The notes under the pieces: generated by a model
Told to the model about the DNA's origin: nothing
Databases searched by the model: none
What the model saw: the letters and a program-made list of their open reading frames with translations, nothing else
Translations under genes and position numbers: made by a program
Part shown: one piece after another, positions 1 through 8,267 of the stretch
How the letters are laid out: every line of letters starts with the position of its first letter
Numbering within the stretch: the first letter of the stretch is position 1
NCBI GenBank assembly: GCA_016712405.1
Contig: JADJRD010000002.1
Coordinates: forward strand, 257,848-321,847
DNA: 64,000 bases
Direction of reading: 5' to 3'
From: Cellvibrio sp.
Lineage (GTDB): Bacteria; Pseudomonadota; Gammaproteobacteria; Pseudomonadales; Cellvibrionaceae

Positions 1-2718
1 CGTCGTGTACGTTCAGTCGGTGAAATGGCTGAAAACCAATTCCGTGTTGGATTGGTTCGTGTTGAGCGTGCTGTGAAAGAACGTTTATCTATGGCAGAAA
101 GCGAAGGTTTGATGCCACAAGATTTGATCAACGCTAAACCGGTTGCTGCAGCTGTTAAAGAATTCTTTGGTTCATCACAACTGTCGCAGTTTATGGATCA
201 AAACAACCCATTGTCAGAGATTACGCACAAGCGTCGTGTCTCTGCGCTTGGCCCAGGTGGCTTGACGCGTGAGCGTGCTGGTTTCGAAGTGCGTGACGTG
301 CACCCGACTCACTATGGTCGCGTATGTCCAATTGAAACACCCGAAGGTCCAAACATTGGCTTGATCAACTCTCTGGCAACCTATGCTCGTACCAACTATT
401 ACGGTTTCTTGGAAAGTCCATATCGCCGAGTAGTGAATGGTAAGGCGACAGGTGATATAGATTTCTTGTCCGCTATCAGTGAAGCTGAATTTGTGATTGC
501 ACAGGCATCTGCGACATTGGATGAAAAAGGCAATTTGACGGAAGATTTGGTTTCTGTTCGTCACATGAACGAATTTACCTTGAAGCCGCCTGCTGATGTT
601 CAATACATGGACGTGTCACCACGTCAGGTTGTATCAGTTGCGGCTTCATTGATTCCATTCCTTGAACACGATGACGCCAACCGTGCGCTCATGGGTTCCA
701 ACATGCAACGTCAAGCTGTTCCAACTTTGCGCTCACAGAAGCCCTTGGTCGGAACCGGTATGGAACGTAATGTTGCGGCTGACTCAGGTGTGTGTGTGGT
801 TGCCAAACATGGCGGCGTGATCGATAGCGTTGATGCCGGTCGTATCGTGGTAAAAGTACACGATGATGAAGTGACATCAGGCGATGCCGGTGTGGATATT
901 TATAACCTGATCAAATACACCCGTTCCAACCAGAATACCTGTATCAACCAACGCCCAATCGTCAACATTGGTGATGTAGTTGCTCGTGGCGACATTCTGG
1001 CTGACGGCCCATCAGTCGATATGGGTGAATTGGCGCTTGGCCAAAACATGCGTATCGCCTTTATGCCTTGGAATGGTTACAACTTCGAAGACTCGATTCT
1101 GGTATCCGAGCGTGTTGTTCAGGATGACCGTTTTACCACTATCCATATTCAGGAATTAACCTGTATCGCTCGTGATACCAAGTTGGGCAGCGAAGAAATC
1201 ACCGCTGATATTCCTAACGTGGGTGAAAGCGCTCTGAGCAAACTGGATGAGTCTGGTATTGTTTACATAGGTGCTGAAGTTGGTGGCGGCGATATTCTGG
1301 TTGGTAAAGTGACACCAAAAGGTGAAACTCAATTAACGCCGGAAGAAAAACTCCTGCGCGCAATCTTCGGCGAAAAAGCTTCTGATGTTAAAGATACATC
1401 TTTGCGTGTTCCTTCAAGTACCAAAGGTACAGTCATCGACGTTCAGGTCTTTACTCGTGATGGTCTGGAAAAAGATCAGCGCAGTCTGGAAATTGAAAAG
1501 TCTCAATTAAATGACGTTCGCAAAAACCTGAACGAAGAATTCCGCATCATGGAAACCGCCACTTTGGAGCGTTTGCGTTCTGCGTTGGTCGGTCAAGTGA
1601 TTGCATCAGGCAAAGGCTTGAAGAAAGGCGACAAACTGACTAACGAAATGTTGGATGGTTTGGAAAAAGATCAATGGTTCAAATTGCGTGTGGCTGAAGA
1701 GTCACTCAACGAGCAGATTGATCGAGCTGAAGAGCAGCTTATCGAACGTCGTAAGATTCTGGATGAGCGCTTTGAAGACAAGCGTCGCAAACTGTCTACT
1801 GGCGATGATTTGGCTCCTGGCGTATTAAAAATCGTTAAAGTTTATCTGGCAATCAAGCGTCGTATTCAGCCAGGTGACAAGATGGCGGGTCGTCACGGGA
1901 ACAAAGGGGTTATCTCGGTCATCATGCCGGTTGAAGATATGCCACATGATGCTGATGGTGTGCCAGTTGATATAGTTCTCAACCCTCTGGGTGTGCCTTC
2001 CCGTATGAACGTGGGTCAGGTGTTGGAAATGCACTTGGGTATGGCAGCCAAAGGTTTGGGCGACAAGATTAATAAAATGCTACAAGAGCAACGTGCTACT
2101 GCTGAAGTTCGCAAGTTCTTGGAAGATATCTACAACAACACTGGCGATGTGGCTGCTAAAGAAGATTTAGCGTCTTTCAGCGATAAAGAGGTTCTGCATC
2201 TTGCTGGCAACCTGGTCGATGGTGTGCCTATGGCCACGCCAGTCTTTGATGGTGCTAAAGAGCACGAAATCAAAGCCTTGTTGCGCTTGGCTGATCTCTC
2301 GGATACCGGTCAAACTACTTTGTATGATGGGCGTACTGGAGATCAATTCACTCGTCCAGTCACCGTTGGCTATATGTACATGTTGAAATTGAACCACTTG
2401 GTCGATGACAAAATGCACGCCCGTTCTACTGGTTCCTACAGCCTTGTTACTCAACAACCATTGGGTGGTAAAGCCCAGTTTGGTGGTCAACGTTTCGGGG
2501 AGATGGAAGTCTGGGCACTGGAAGCCTACGGTGCTGCCTATACCCTCCAGGAAATGCTTACCGTCAAATCAGACGATGTGGCAGGTCGTACCAAAATGTA
2601 CAAAAACATTGTGGATGGTGACCATCGCATGGAACCTGGTATGCCCGAATCCTTTAACGTGTTGGTAAAAGAAATACGTTCGTTGGGTATCAATATGGAA
2701 CTTGAGCAAGACGAATAA
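1..2718 (+). CDS. rpoB: RNA polymerase beta subunit, 5' truncated by window edge
   Basis: RpoB forms one jaw of the core RNA polymerase catalytic cleft. The reading frame is open from base 1, so the gene enters from outside the window. About 905 C-terminal residues are present, and roughly 450 N-terminal residues should lie upstream (family length about 1340-1360). The rifampicin cluster I is visible near the start: QLSQFMDQNNPLSE, then THKRR and SALGPGG. The Asp, His and Ser positions that mutate in resistant strains carry the usual susceptible residues. The motifs GDKMAGRHGNKG and the C-terminal QPLGGKAQFGGQRFGEME, which contact the active centre and the beta' subunit, are intact. It is followed 100 bp later by rpoC on the same strand, the standard rpoBC pair. 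There are no internal frameshifts. Identity is certain; only the true start cannot be seen. Confidence 0.99.
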   Translation, partial: RRVRSVGEMAENQFRVGLVRVERAVKERLSMAESEGLMPQDLINAKPVAAAVKEFFGSSQLSQFMDQNNPLSEITHKRRVSALGPGGLTRERAGFEVRDVHPTHYGRVCPIETPEGPNIGLINSLATYARTNYYGFLESPYRRVVNGKATGDIDFLSAISEAEFVIAQASATLDEKGNLTEDLVSVRHMNEFTLKPPADVQYMDVSPRQVVSVAASLIPFLEHDDANRALMGSNMQRQAVPTLRSQKPLVGTGMERNVAADSGVCVVAKHGGVIDSVDAGRIVVKVHDDEVTSGDAGVDIYNLIKYTRSNQNTCINQRPIVNIGDVVARGDILADGPSVDMGELALGQNMRIAFMPWNGYNFEDSILVSERVVQDDRFTTIHIQELTCIARDTKLGSEEITADIPNVGESALSKLDESGIVYIGAEVGGGDILVGKVTPKGETQLTPEEKLLRAIFGEKASDVKDTSLRVPSSTKGTVIDVQVFTRDGLEKDQRSLEIEKSQLNDVRKNLNEEFRIMETATLERLRSALVGQVIASGKGLKKGDKLTNEMLDGLEKDQWFKLRVAEESLNEQIDRAEEQLIERRKILDERFEDKRRKLSTGDDLAPGVLKIVKVYLAIKRRIQPGDKMAGRHGNKGVISVIMPVEDMPHDADGVPVDIVLNPLGVPSRMNVGQVLEMHLGMAAKGLGDKINKMLQEQRATAEVRKFLEDIYNNTGDVAAKEDLASFSDKEVLHLAGNLVDGVPMATPVFDGAKEHEIKALLRLADLSDTGQTTLYDGRTGDQFTRPVTVGYMYMLKLNHLVDDKMHARSTGSYSLVTQQPLGGKAQFGGQRFGEMEVWALEAYGAAYTLQEMLTVKSDDVAGRTKMYKNIVDGDHRMEPGMPESFNVLVKEIRSLGINMELEQDE

Positions 2719-2725
2719 GCCCTTA

Positions 2726-2745
2726 GCCGTCCGCTTGCGGACGGC
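2726..2745 (+). other. Hairpin in the rpoB-rpoC spacer
   Basis: A perfect GC-rich inverted repeat, GCCGTCCGC-TT-GCGGACGGC, lies 7 bp after the rpoB stop. No run of T follows, so it is not a typical intrinsic terminator. It could be an mRNA processing or stability hairpin that lets rpoB and rpoC messages differ in turnover. Function is inferred from position only. Confidence 0.5.
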
Positions 2746-2818
2746 AGTTTGCAACATCCAGTTTTATCGGTATCGATAATTTATTGAACGCTCCATAGAG
2801 CCAACAGGAGAAAGCGCC

Positions 2819-5800
2819 TTGAAAGACTTACTGAATTTGCTCAAGTCCCAGGGACAAGTTGAAGAGTTCGACGCCATTCGTATTAGTCTGGCATCACCCG
2901 AAATGATCCGCTCATGGTCATTCGGTGAGGTGAAAAAGCCTGAAACTATCAACTACCGTACCTTCAAGCCAGAGCGTGAAGGTCTGTTCTGCGCCAAGAT
3001 TTTTGGTCCAACCAAAGACTATGAGTGCTTGTGTGGTAAATACAAGCGCATGAAACACCGCGGTATTATCTGTGAGAAATGTGGCGTTGAAGTGACATTG
3101 GCCAAAGTTCGCCGTGAACGTATGGGTCACATTGAACTGGCAAGCCCGGTCGCGCACATTTGGTTTTTGAAATCATTGCCGAGCCGTATAGGTTTGTTGT
3201 TGGACATGACTTTGCGTGATATCGAACGCGTACTCTACTTTGAATCTTATGTTGTTACCGAGCCTGGCATGACCAGCTTGGAGCGCGGTCAATTGCTGAC
3301 TGACGAGCAGTATTTTGATGCCATGGAAGAATTTGGTGATGAGTTCGAAGCCCAAATGGGTGCTGAGGCTATCCAAACTCTGATGCGTGCGATTGATCTT
3401 GAGTCCGAGATTCAACGCCTGCGTGAAGAAATTCCTAACACCAACAGCGAAACTAAAATCAAAAAGTTCTCCAAACGCTTGAAGCTCTTGGAAGCTTTTT
3501 TCTTCTCTGGTAACAAGCCTGAGTGGATGGTAATGGAAGTATTGCCAGTGTTGCCGCCGGATCTTCGTCCGTTGGTTCCATTGGATGGTGGTCGTTTTGC
3601 GACCTCTGACCTCAACGATTTGTACCGTCGCGTTATCAACCGTAACAACCGATTGAAGCGTTTGTTGGATCTGAATGCGCCAGACATTATCGTTCGCAAC
3701 GAAAAGCGTATGCTGCAAGAAGCAGTAGATGCTTTGTTGGATAACGGTCGTCGTGGTCGTGCAATTACTGGTTCTAACAAGCGCCCATTGAAATCCTTGG
3801 CTGACATGATCAAGGGTAAACAAGGTCGTTTCCGTCAAAACTTGTTGGGTAAGCGCGTTGACTACTCAGGTCGTTCGGTCATCGTAGTAGGTCCAACCTT
3901 GCGTCTGCATCAATGTGGTCTGCCCAAGAAAATGGCTTTGGAACTCTTCAAGCCGTTTATCTTCAGCAAGCTGGAATTGCGTGGTTTGGCGACCACTATT
4001 AAAGCCGCCAAGAAAATGGTTGAGCGTGAAGATCCGGTGGTATGGGATATTCTTGATGAGGTTATCCGCGAACATCCGGTACTGCTGAATCGTGCGCCTA
4101 CGCTCCACCGTCTCGGCATTCAAGCATTCGAACCTGTGTTGATTGAAGGTAAAGCGATTCAGTTGCACCCTTTGGTCTGTTCTGCCTATAACGCCGACTT
4201 CGACGGTGACCAAATGGCTGTTCACGTTCCGCTAACACTGGAAGCCCAGTTGGAAGCGCGTGCGCTGATGATGTCGACCAACAACATTTTGTCACCTGCT
4301 TCTGGTGAACCCATTATTGTTCCGTCACAAGACGTGGTATTGGGTCTTTACTGGATGACGCGTGAGCGTGTTAACGCTCTGGGTGAGGGTATGCGCTTTG
4401 CGGATACTGCTGAGGTGTCGCGTGCTTACTATTCCAAACAAGTTGACTTGCAGGCGCGCATCAAGGTGCGTTTGAGCGAAACTCTGATTGGTGAAGAGGG
4501 TGAAAGAACCACAGAGATTCGTTTGGTTGACACCACAGTTGGTCGTGTATTGCTTTGGGAGATTGTTCCTGCCGGTATTCCGCTGGAGATGATCAACAAG
4601 CCAATGAAGAAAAAGGCGATCTCTGCTGTAATCAACTATTGCTACCGTGTAGTAGGCTTGAAAGCGACAGTGATCTTTGCTGATAAATTAATGTACACAG
4701 GTTATGCCTTCTCAACCCGCTCTGGGTCATCGATTGGCGTAAATGACTTTACTATCCCAGCTGCCAAAGTTGACATCATTGCCCGTGCTGATGCTGAAGT
4801 GAAAGATATTGAAACCCAATATGCTTCAGGTTTGGTAACTCAAGGTGAGAAATACAACAAGGTGATCGATATTTGGTCTCGTGCCAACGATTTGGTTGCC
4901 AAGTCGATGATGGAAGGTATTTCCAAAGAAACAGTTATTAACCGTGAAGGCAAAGAAGAATTACAAGATTCTTTCAACTCTGTCTTTATGTATGCCGATT
5001 CAGGTGCGCGTGGTTCGCCCGCTCAGATCCGTCAGTTGGCGGGTATGCGTGGTTTGATGGCGCGTCCAGACGGTTCGATCATTGAAACCCCAATTAAAGC
5101 CAACTTCCGTGAAGGTTTGAACGTACTCCAGTACTTCATTTCGACCCACGGTGCTCGTAAAGGTTTGGCGGATACGGCATTAAAGACTGCTAACTCAGGT
5201 TACTTAACTCGTCGTTTGGTTGACGTTGCTCAAGATCTGGTAGTGACCATGGTGGATTGTGGTACCGATGAAGGTCTGACCATGTCGCCGGTTATTGAGG
5301 GTGGTGATGTTATTGAATCTCTGGGTGATCGAATCCTGGGTCGTATCATTGCTCGTGACGTAATTCGCCCTGGCAGCGATGAAATCCTGGTTCCGGCCGG
5401 TACTATGATCGACGAAGCCTGGGTTGAGCGCGTAGAAGCTATGGGTATAGACGAAGTTCTCGTGCGTTCGCCGATTACTTGTGATGCTCGTAATGGTATC
5501 TGTTCTATGTGTTACGGTCGTGACTTGGCTCGCGGACATCGTGTTAACGCAGGTGAGGCTGTTGGTGTTATTGCTGCTCAATCAATCGGTGAGCCAGGAA
5601 CCCAGCTGACCATGCGTACCTTCCACATCGGGGGTGCGGCATCAAGAGCGTCTGCGGCGGACAGTGTTCAAGTGAAACAAGAAGGTACTATCCGCTTGTT
5701 GAACGTTAAAGTAGTTAGCAATCCAGCCGGTAATCTGGTTGCGGTTTCTCGTTCGGGCGAGTTGGCGGTTGCTGATGGCAGCGGTCGTGAGCGTGAGCGT

Positions 5801-7039
5801 TACAAGATTCCTTACGGCGCCTTGATTACCGTAAAAGATGGCGAAATGGTTAAAGGTGGCCAAATAGTTGCCAAATGGGATCCGCATACTCACCCAATCG
5901 TATCGGAAGTGGCGGGTACTGTGGCTTTCTCCGGTATGGAAGACGGCTTGTCTATCCGCCGTCAAACTGACGAGTTAACAGGCTTGAGTTCTATTGAAGT
6001 ATTGGATCCAGCTGAGCGTCCATCTGCTGGTAAGGATCTGCGTCCTGCGGTAACTTTGGTTGATGCTAAGGGCAAAGAACTGTTCCTGGCGAACACCAAT
6101 GTTCCAGCCCATTACATGCTGCCATCAAAAGCGATTTTGAGTATCAACAATAGCGACATTATCAATGTGGGCGACATCATTGCGCGTATTCCACAAGAAT
6201 CGTCCAAAACTCGTGACATCACGGGTGGTTTGCCGCGTGTTGCTGACTTGTTTGAAGCGCGTAAGCCTAAAGAGCCAGCCATTCTTGCTGAAATCAGTGG
6301 TACTGTTAGCTTTGGTAAAGAGACCAAAGGTAAGCGTCGTTTGATTATTACGCCAACAGATGGTCAAGTTCTAGATGATGGTTCAACCCATTACGAAGTC
6401 TTGATTCCAAAGCATCGTCAATTGACTGTGTTTGAAGGTGAAATGGTTGCCAAGGGTGAAGTGGTGTCTGACGGCCCACCAAATCCACATGATATTTTGC
6501 GTCTGCAAGGTGTTGAAGCATTGGCTCGTTATATCACTAACGAAATCCAAGATGTATACCGTCTGCAAGGCGTGAAGATTAACGATAAGCACATTGAGAC
6601 GATCGTTCGCCAAATGCTGCGTAAAGTTGAAATTACTTCTATGGGTGATTCAACCTTCGTTAAAGGCGAGCAAGTTGAATTCGTTAATCTGTTGGAAGAA
6701 AACGAGAAATTGCGCGCTGAAGGTCGTCAACCGGCTAATTATGAGCGCCTCTTGTTGGGTATCACCAAGGCCTCATTGGCTACCGAATCTTTCATTTCGG
6801 CTGCATCTTTCCAGGAAACAACACGGGTGTTGACCGAAGCGGCAGTGACGGGCAAAAAAGATACTTTGCGCGGCTTGAAAGAAAACGTAGTGGTTGGACG
6901 TTTGATTCCGGCGGGGACAGGCTTGGCTTATCACAAAGAGCGTAAGCGTCGTCGTGAAGAAGCTATGTCAGATGTTGGTGTGAGTGCTGAGGATGTCGAA
7001 GCGGCATTAACCGAAGCGCTGAAGTCCAGCGTTAACTGA
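2819..7039 (+). CDS. rpoC: RNA polymerase beta' subunit
   Basis: RpoC carries the catalytic Mg-binding motif NADFDGDQM and with RpoB forms the RNA polymerase active centre. The 1406-residue product is full length for the family. The N-terminal zinc site is visible as Cys70, Cys72, Cys85 and Cys88. The second zinc cluster (CDARNGICSMCYG) and the trigger-loop region (GEPGTQLTMRTFHIGG) are present. The start is TTG at 2819. It is supported by an AGGAG ribosome-binding site at 2806-2810 and by alignment of KDLLNLLKSQ with the known family N-terminus, where the E. coli gene also uses a non-ATG start (GTG). The gene is followed by a strong intrinsic terminator and is the last gene of the rpoBC unit. 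No frameshifts are seen. Confidence 0.99.
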   Translation: MKDLLNLLKSQGQVEEFDAIRISLASPEMIRSWSFGEVKKPETINYRTFKPEREGLFCAKIFGPTKDYECLCGKYKRMKHRGIICEKCGVEVTLAKVRRERMGHIELASPVAHIWFLKSLPSRIGLLLDMTLRDIERVLYFESYVVTEPGMTSLERGQLLTDEQYFDAMEEFGDEFEAQMGAEAIQTLMRAIDLESEIQRLREEIPNTNSETKIKKFSKRLKLLEAFFFSGNKPEWMVMEVLPVLPPDLRPLVPLDGGRFATSDLNDLYRRVINRNNRLKRLLDLNAPDIIVRNEKRMLQEAVDALLDNGRRGRAITGSNKRPLKSLADMIKGKQGRFRQNLLGKRVDYSGRSVIVVGPTLRLHQCGLPKKMALELFKPFIFSKLELRGLATTIKAAKKMVEREDPVVWDILDEVIREHPVLLNRAPTLHRLGIQAFEPVLIEGKAIQLHPLVCSAYNADFDGDQMAVHVPLTLEAQLEARALMMSTNNILSPASGEPIIVPSQDVVLGLYWMTRERVNALGEGMRFADTAEVSRAYYSKQVDLQARIKVRLSETLIGEEGERTTEIRLVDTTVGRVLLWEIVPAGIPLEMINKPMKKKAISAVINYCYRVVGLKATVIFADKLMYTGYAFSTRSGSSIGVNDFTIPAAKVDIIARADAEVKDIETQYASGLVTQGEKYNKVIDIWSRANDLVAKSMMEGISKETVINREGKEELQDSFNSVFMYADSGARGSPAQIRQLAGMRGLMARPDGSIIETPIKANFREGLNVLQYFISTHGARKGLADTALKTANSGYLTRRLVDVAQDLVVTMVDCGTDEGLTMSPVIEGGDVIESLGDRILGRIIARDVIRPGSDEILVPAGTMIDEAWVERVEAMGIDEVLVRSPITCDARNGICSMCYGRDLARGHRVNAGEAVGVIAAQSIGEPGTQLTMRTFHIGGAASRASAADSVQVKQEGTIRLLNVKVVSNPAGNLVAVSRSGELAVADGSGRERERYKIPYGALITVKDGEMVKGGQIVAKWDPHTHPIVSEVAGTVAFSGMEDGLSIRRQTDELTGLSSIEVLDPAERPSAGKDLRPAVTLVDAKGKELFLANTNVPAHYMLPSKAILSINNSDIINVGDIIARIPQESSKTRDITGGLPRVADLFEARKPKEPAILAEISGTVSFGKETKGKRRLIITPTDGQVLDDGSTHYEVLIPKHRQLTVFEGEMVAKGEVVSDGPPNPHDILRLQGVEALARYITNEIQDVYRLQGVKINDKHIETIVRQMLRKVEITSMGDSTFVKGEQVEFVNLLEENEKLRAEGRQPANYERLLLGITKASLATESFISAASFQETTRVLTEAAVTGKKDTLRGLKENVVVGRLIPAGTGLAYHKERKRRREEAMSDVGVSAEDVEAALTEALKSSVN

Positions 7040-7070
7040 TTGGTTGGGTAACCCTGCGGGTTGCTCGACA

Positions 7071-7099
7071 AAAAGGGTTGGTTAAGCCAACCCTTTTTT
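7071..7099 (+). terminator. Intrinsic terminator after rpoC
   Basis: The stem AAAAGGGTTGG pairs with CCAACCCTTTT around the loop TTAAG and runs into six T residues. It begins 31 bp after the rpoC stop and closes the rpoBC unit before the separate rpsL promoter. Confidence 0.9.
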
Positions 7100-7130
7100 A
7101 CTGGCGAGAGCAGATTGGTCTGTTTTTGCC

Positions 7131-7159
7131 TTGACGGCGGTTCGGTGCATCAATAGAAT
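7131..7159 (+). promoter_or_regulatory. Sigma-70 promoter of the str operon
   Basis: TTGACG (7131-7136), a 17-bp spacer and TAGAAT (7154-7159) form a near-consensus promoter. It is followed at once by the GC-rich discriminator GCGCCACC. It sits between the rpoC terminator and rpsL. The GC-rich discriminator is the known signature of promoters repressed in the stringent response. The same CATCAATAGAAT core recurs before rpsJ. Confidence 0.85.
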
Positions 7160-7165
7160 GCGCCA

Positions 7166-7233
7166 CCCGCTTTTTTGAGCGGGAGTCCCGTTTGGTTTTG
7201 GGGCTTTCATTAAACCTGCCTTTCTCAAAAGGC
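7166..7233 (+). promoter_or_regulatory. rpsL leader with two small hairpins
   Basis: The untranslated leader between the promoter and rpsL contains CCCGCT/AGCGGG around TTTTTG (7166-7183), and GCCTTT/AAAGGC around CTCA (7218-7233). Both stems are 6 bp and perfect. They may shape translation of rpsL, but no known regulatory motif is recognised. Confidence 0.4.
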
Positions 7234-7258
7234 GATTTTATTTTTGGAGTTTAGTTTC

Positions 7259-7630
7259 ATGGCAACGATCAACCAGTTGGTTCGTAAGCCGAGAAAACGT
7301 CAAGTAGATAAGAGCGACGTTCCTGCATTGCAAGGTAATCCTCAAAAACGTGGTGTTTGTACCCGCGTTTACACCACTACACCGAAAAAGCCAAACTCAG
7401 CGCTGCGTAAAGTATGTCGTGTGCGTTTGACTAACGGTTTCGAAGTGTCTTCGTACATTGGTGGTGAAGGGCATAACCTGCAAGAGCACAGCGTGGTACT
7501 CATCCGTGGTGGTCGTGTTAAAGACTTGCCAGGTGTGCGTTATCACACAGTGCGTGGTTCGCTGGATACTTCCGGTGTAGCCAAGCGTAAGCAAGGTCGT
7601 TCTAAATACGGTGCCAAGCGACCCAAGTAA
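7259..7630 (+). CDS. rpsL: 30S ribosomal protein S12
   Basis: S12 lies at the decoding centre of the small subunit and helps set translational accuracy. The product is 123 residues, the normal size. The loop TTTPKKPNSALRK has the Lys whose replacement gives streptomycin resistance, and the second resistance loop GGRVKDLPG is also wild type. ATG 7259 is chosen over an in-frame start 15 bp upstream because TTTTTGGAG precedes it at good distance and ATINQLVRK is the family N-terminus. It is the first gene of the str operon, followed by rpsG after 90 bp. Confidence 0.98.
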   Translation: MATINQLVRKPRKRQVDKSDVPALQGNPQKRGVCTRVYTTTPKKPNSALRKVCRVRLTNGFEVSSYIGGEGHNLQEHSVVLIRGGRVKDLPGVRYHTVRGSLDTSGVAKRKQGRSKYGAKRPK

Positions 7631-7720
7631 TTTGTGGTTTGCTTAGATGTTTTCGGTAGAACCGAGTAAGGCCAAGCGCAAAATGCGTCTTGGATTTTTC
7701 CTGAAGAGAGGCTAATTAAG

Positions 7721-8191
7721 ATGCCAAGAAGAAGAGTGGCCGCCAAGCGCGAGACACTGCCGGATCCTAAATTCGGTAACGTGACTTTGGCGAAGTTCAT
7801 GAACCACGTGATGATCAGTGGTAAGAAATCTGTAGCAGAACGTATTATTTACGGCGCTATGGACATAGTAAAAACCAAGTTGAATCGTGATCCTCTGGAA
7901 GTATTTGAAGAGGCTCTCGAAAATATCGCTCCTTTGGTTGAAGTTAAATCACGCCGTGTGGGTGGTGCTACATACCAAGTGCCTGTTGAGGTGCGTGCGT
8001 CTCGTCGTACCGCTTTGGCAATGCGTTGGTTGGTGGACTATTCACGTAAGCGTGGTGAGAAATCCATGCCAGCACGATTGGCGGGTGAGTTGATGGATGC
8101 GGCTCAGGGTAAAGGTGCGGCGGTTAAGAAGCGTGAAGACGTTCACCGTATGGCAGAAGCGAACAAGGCTTTCTCGCACTTCCGTTTCTAA
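7721..8191 (+). CDS. rpsG: 30S ribosomal protein S7
   Basis: S7 binds the 3' domain of 16S rRNA, nucleates assembly of the 30S head and contacts tRNA near the E site. The 156 residues match the common short form of the family. The start PRRRVAAKRETLPDPKFG and the RRVGGATYQVPVEV motif are typical. An AAGAGAGG ribosome-binding site precedes ATG. It is the second gene of the str operon. A terminator-like hairpin 16 bp downstream may reduce read-through into fusA. Confidence 0.98.
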   Translation: MPRRRVAAKRETLPDPKFGNVTLAKFMNHVMISGKKSVAERIIYGAMDIVKTKLNRDPLEVFEEALENIAPLVEVKSRRVGGATYQVPVEVRASRRTALAMRWLVDYSRKRGEKSMPARLAGELMDAAQGKGAAVKKREDVHRMAEANKAFSHFRF

Positions 8192-8207
8192 GTGTTGTGA
8201 TAGGGTC

Positions 8208-8232
8208 AAAAAGGCAGCATGGCTGCCTTTTT
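8208..8232 (+). terminator. Terminator or attenuator between rpsG and fusA
   Basis: AAAAAGGCAGC pairs with GCTGCCTTTTT around the 3-base loop ATG, giving an 11-bp stem ending in T residues. It lies inside what is usually one operon, so partial termination that tunes fusA/tuf relative to rpsL/rpsG is a reasonable inference. Confidence 0.75.
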
Positions 8233-8267
8233 ACCTTTTAATGATTTGAGATTTGGGGATAACCACC

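Noticed and set aside
2726..2745. Hairpin after rpoB as a terminator
   Set aside because: The stem is strong but there is no following T run, and rpoC must be co-transcribed with rpoB.
3173..3838. 221-codon open frame on the minus strand inside rpoC
   Set aside because: It lies fully antisense to conserved rpoC codons, has no ribosome-binding site and its protein is rich in Thr/Gln/Val as expected of an antisense shadow.
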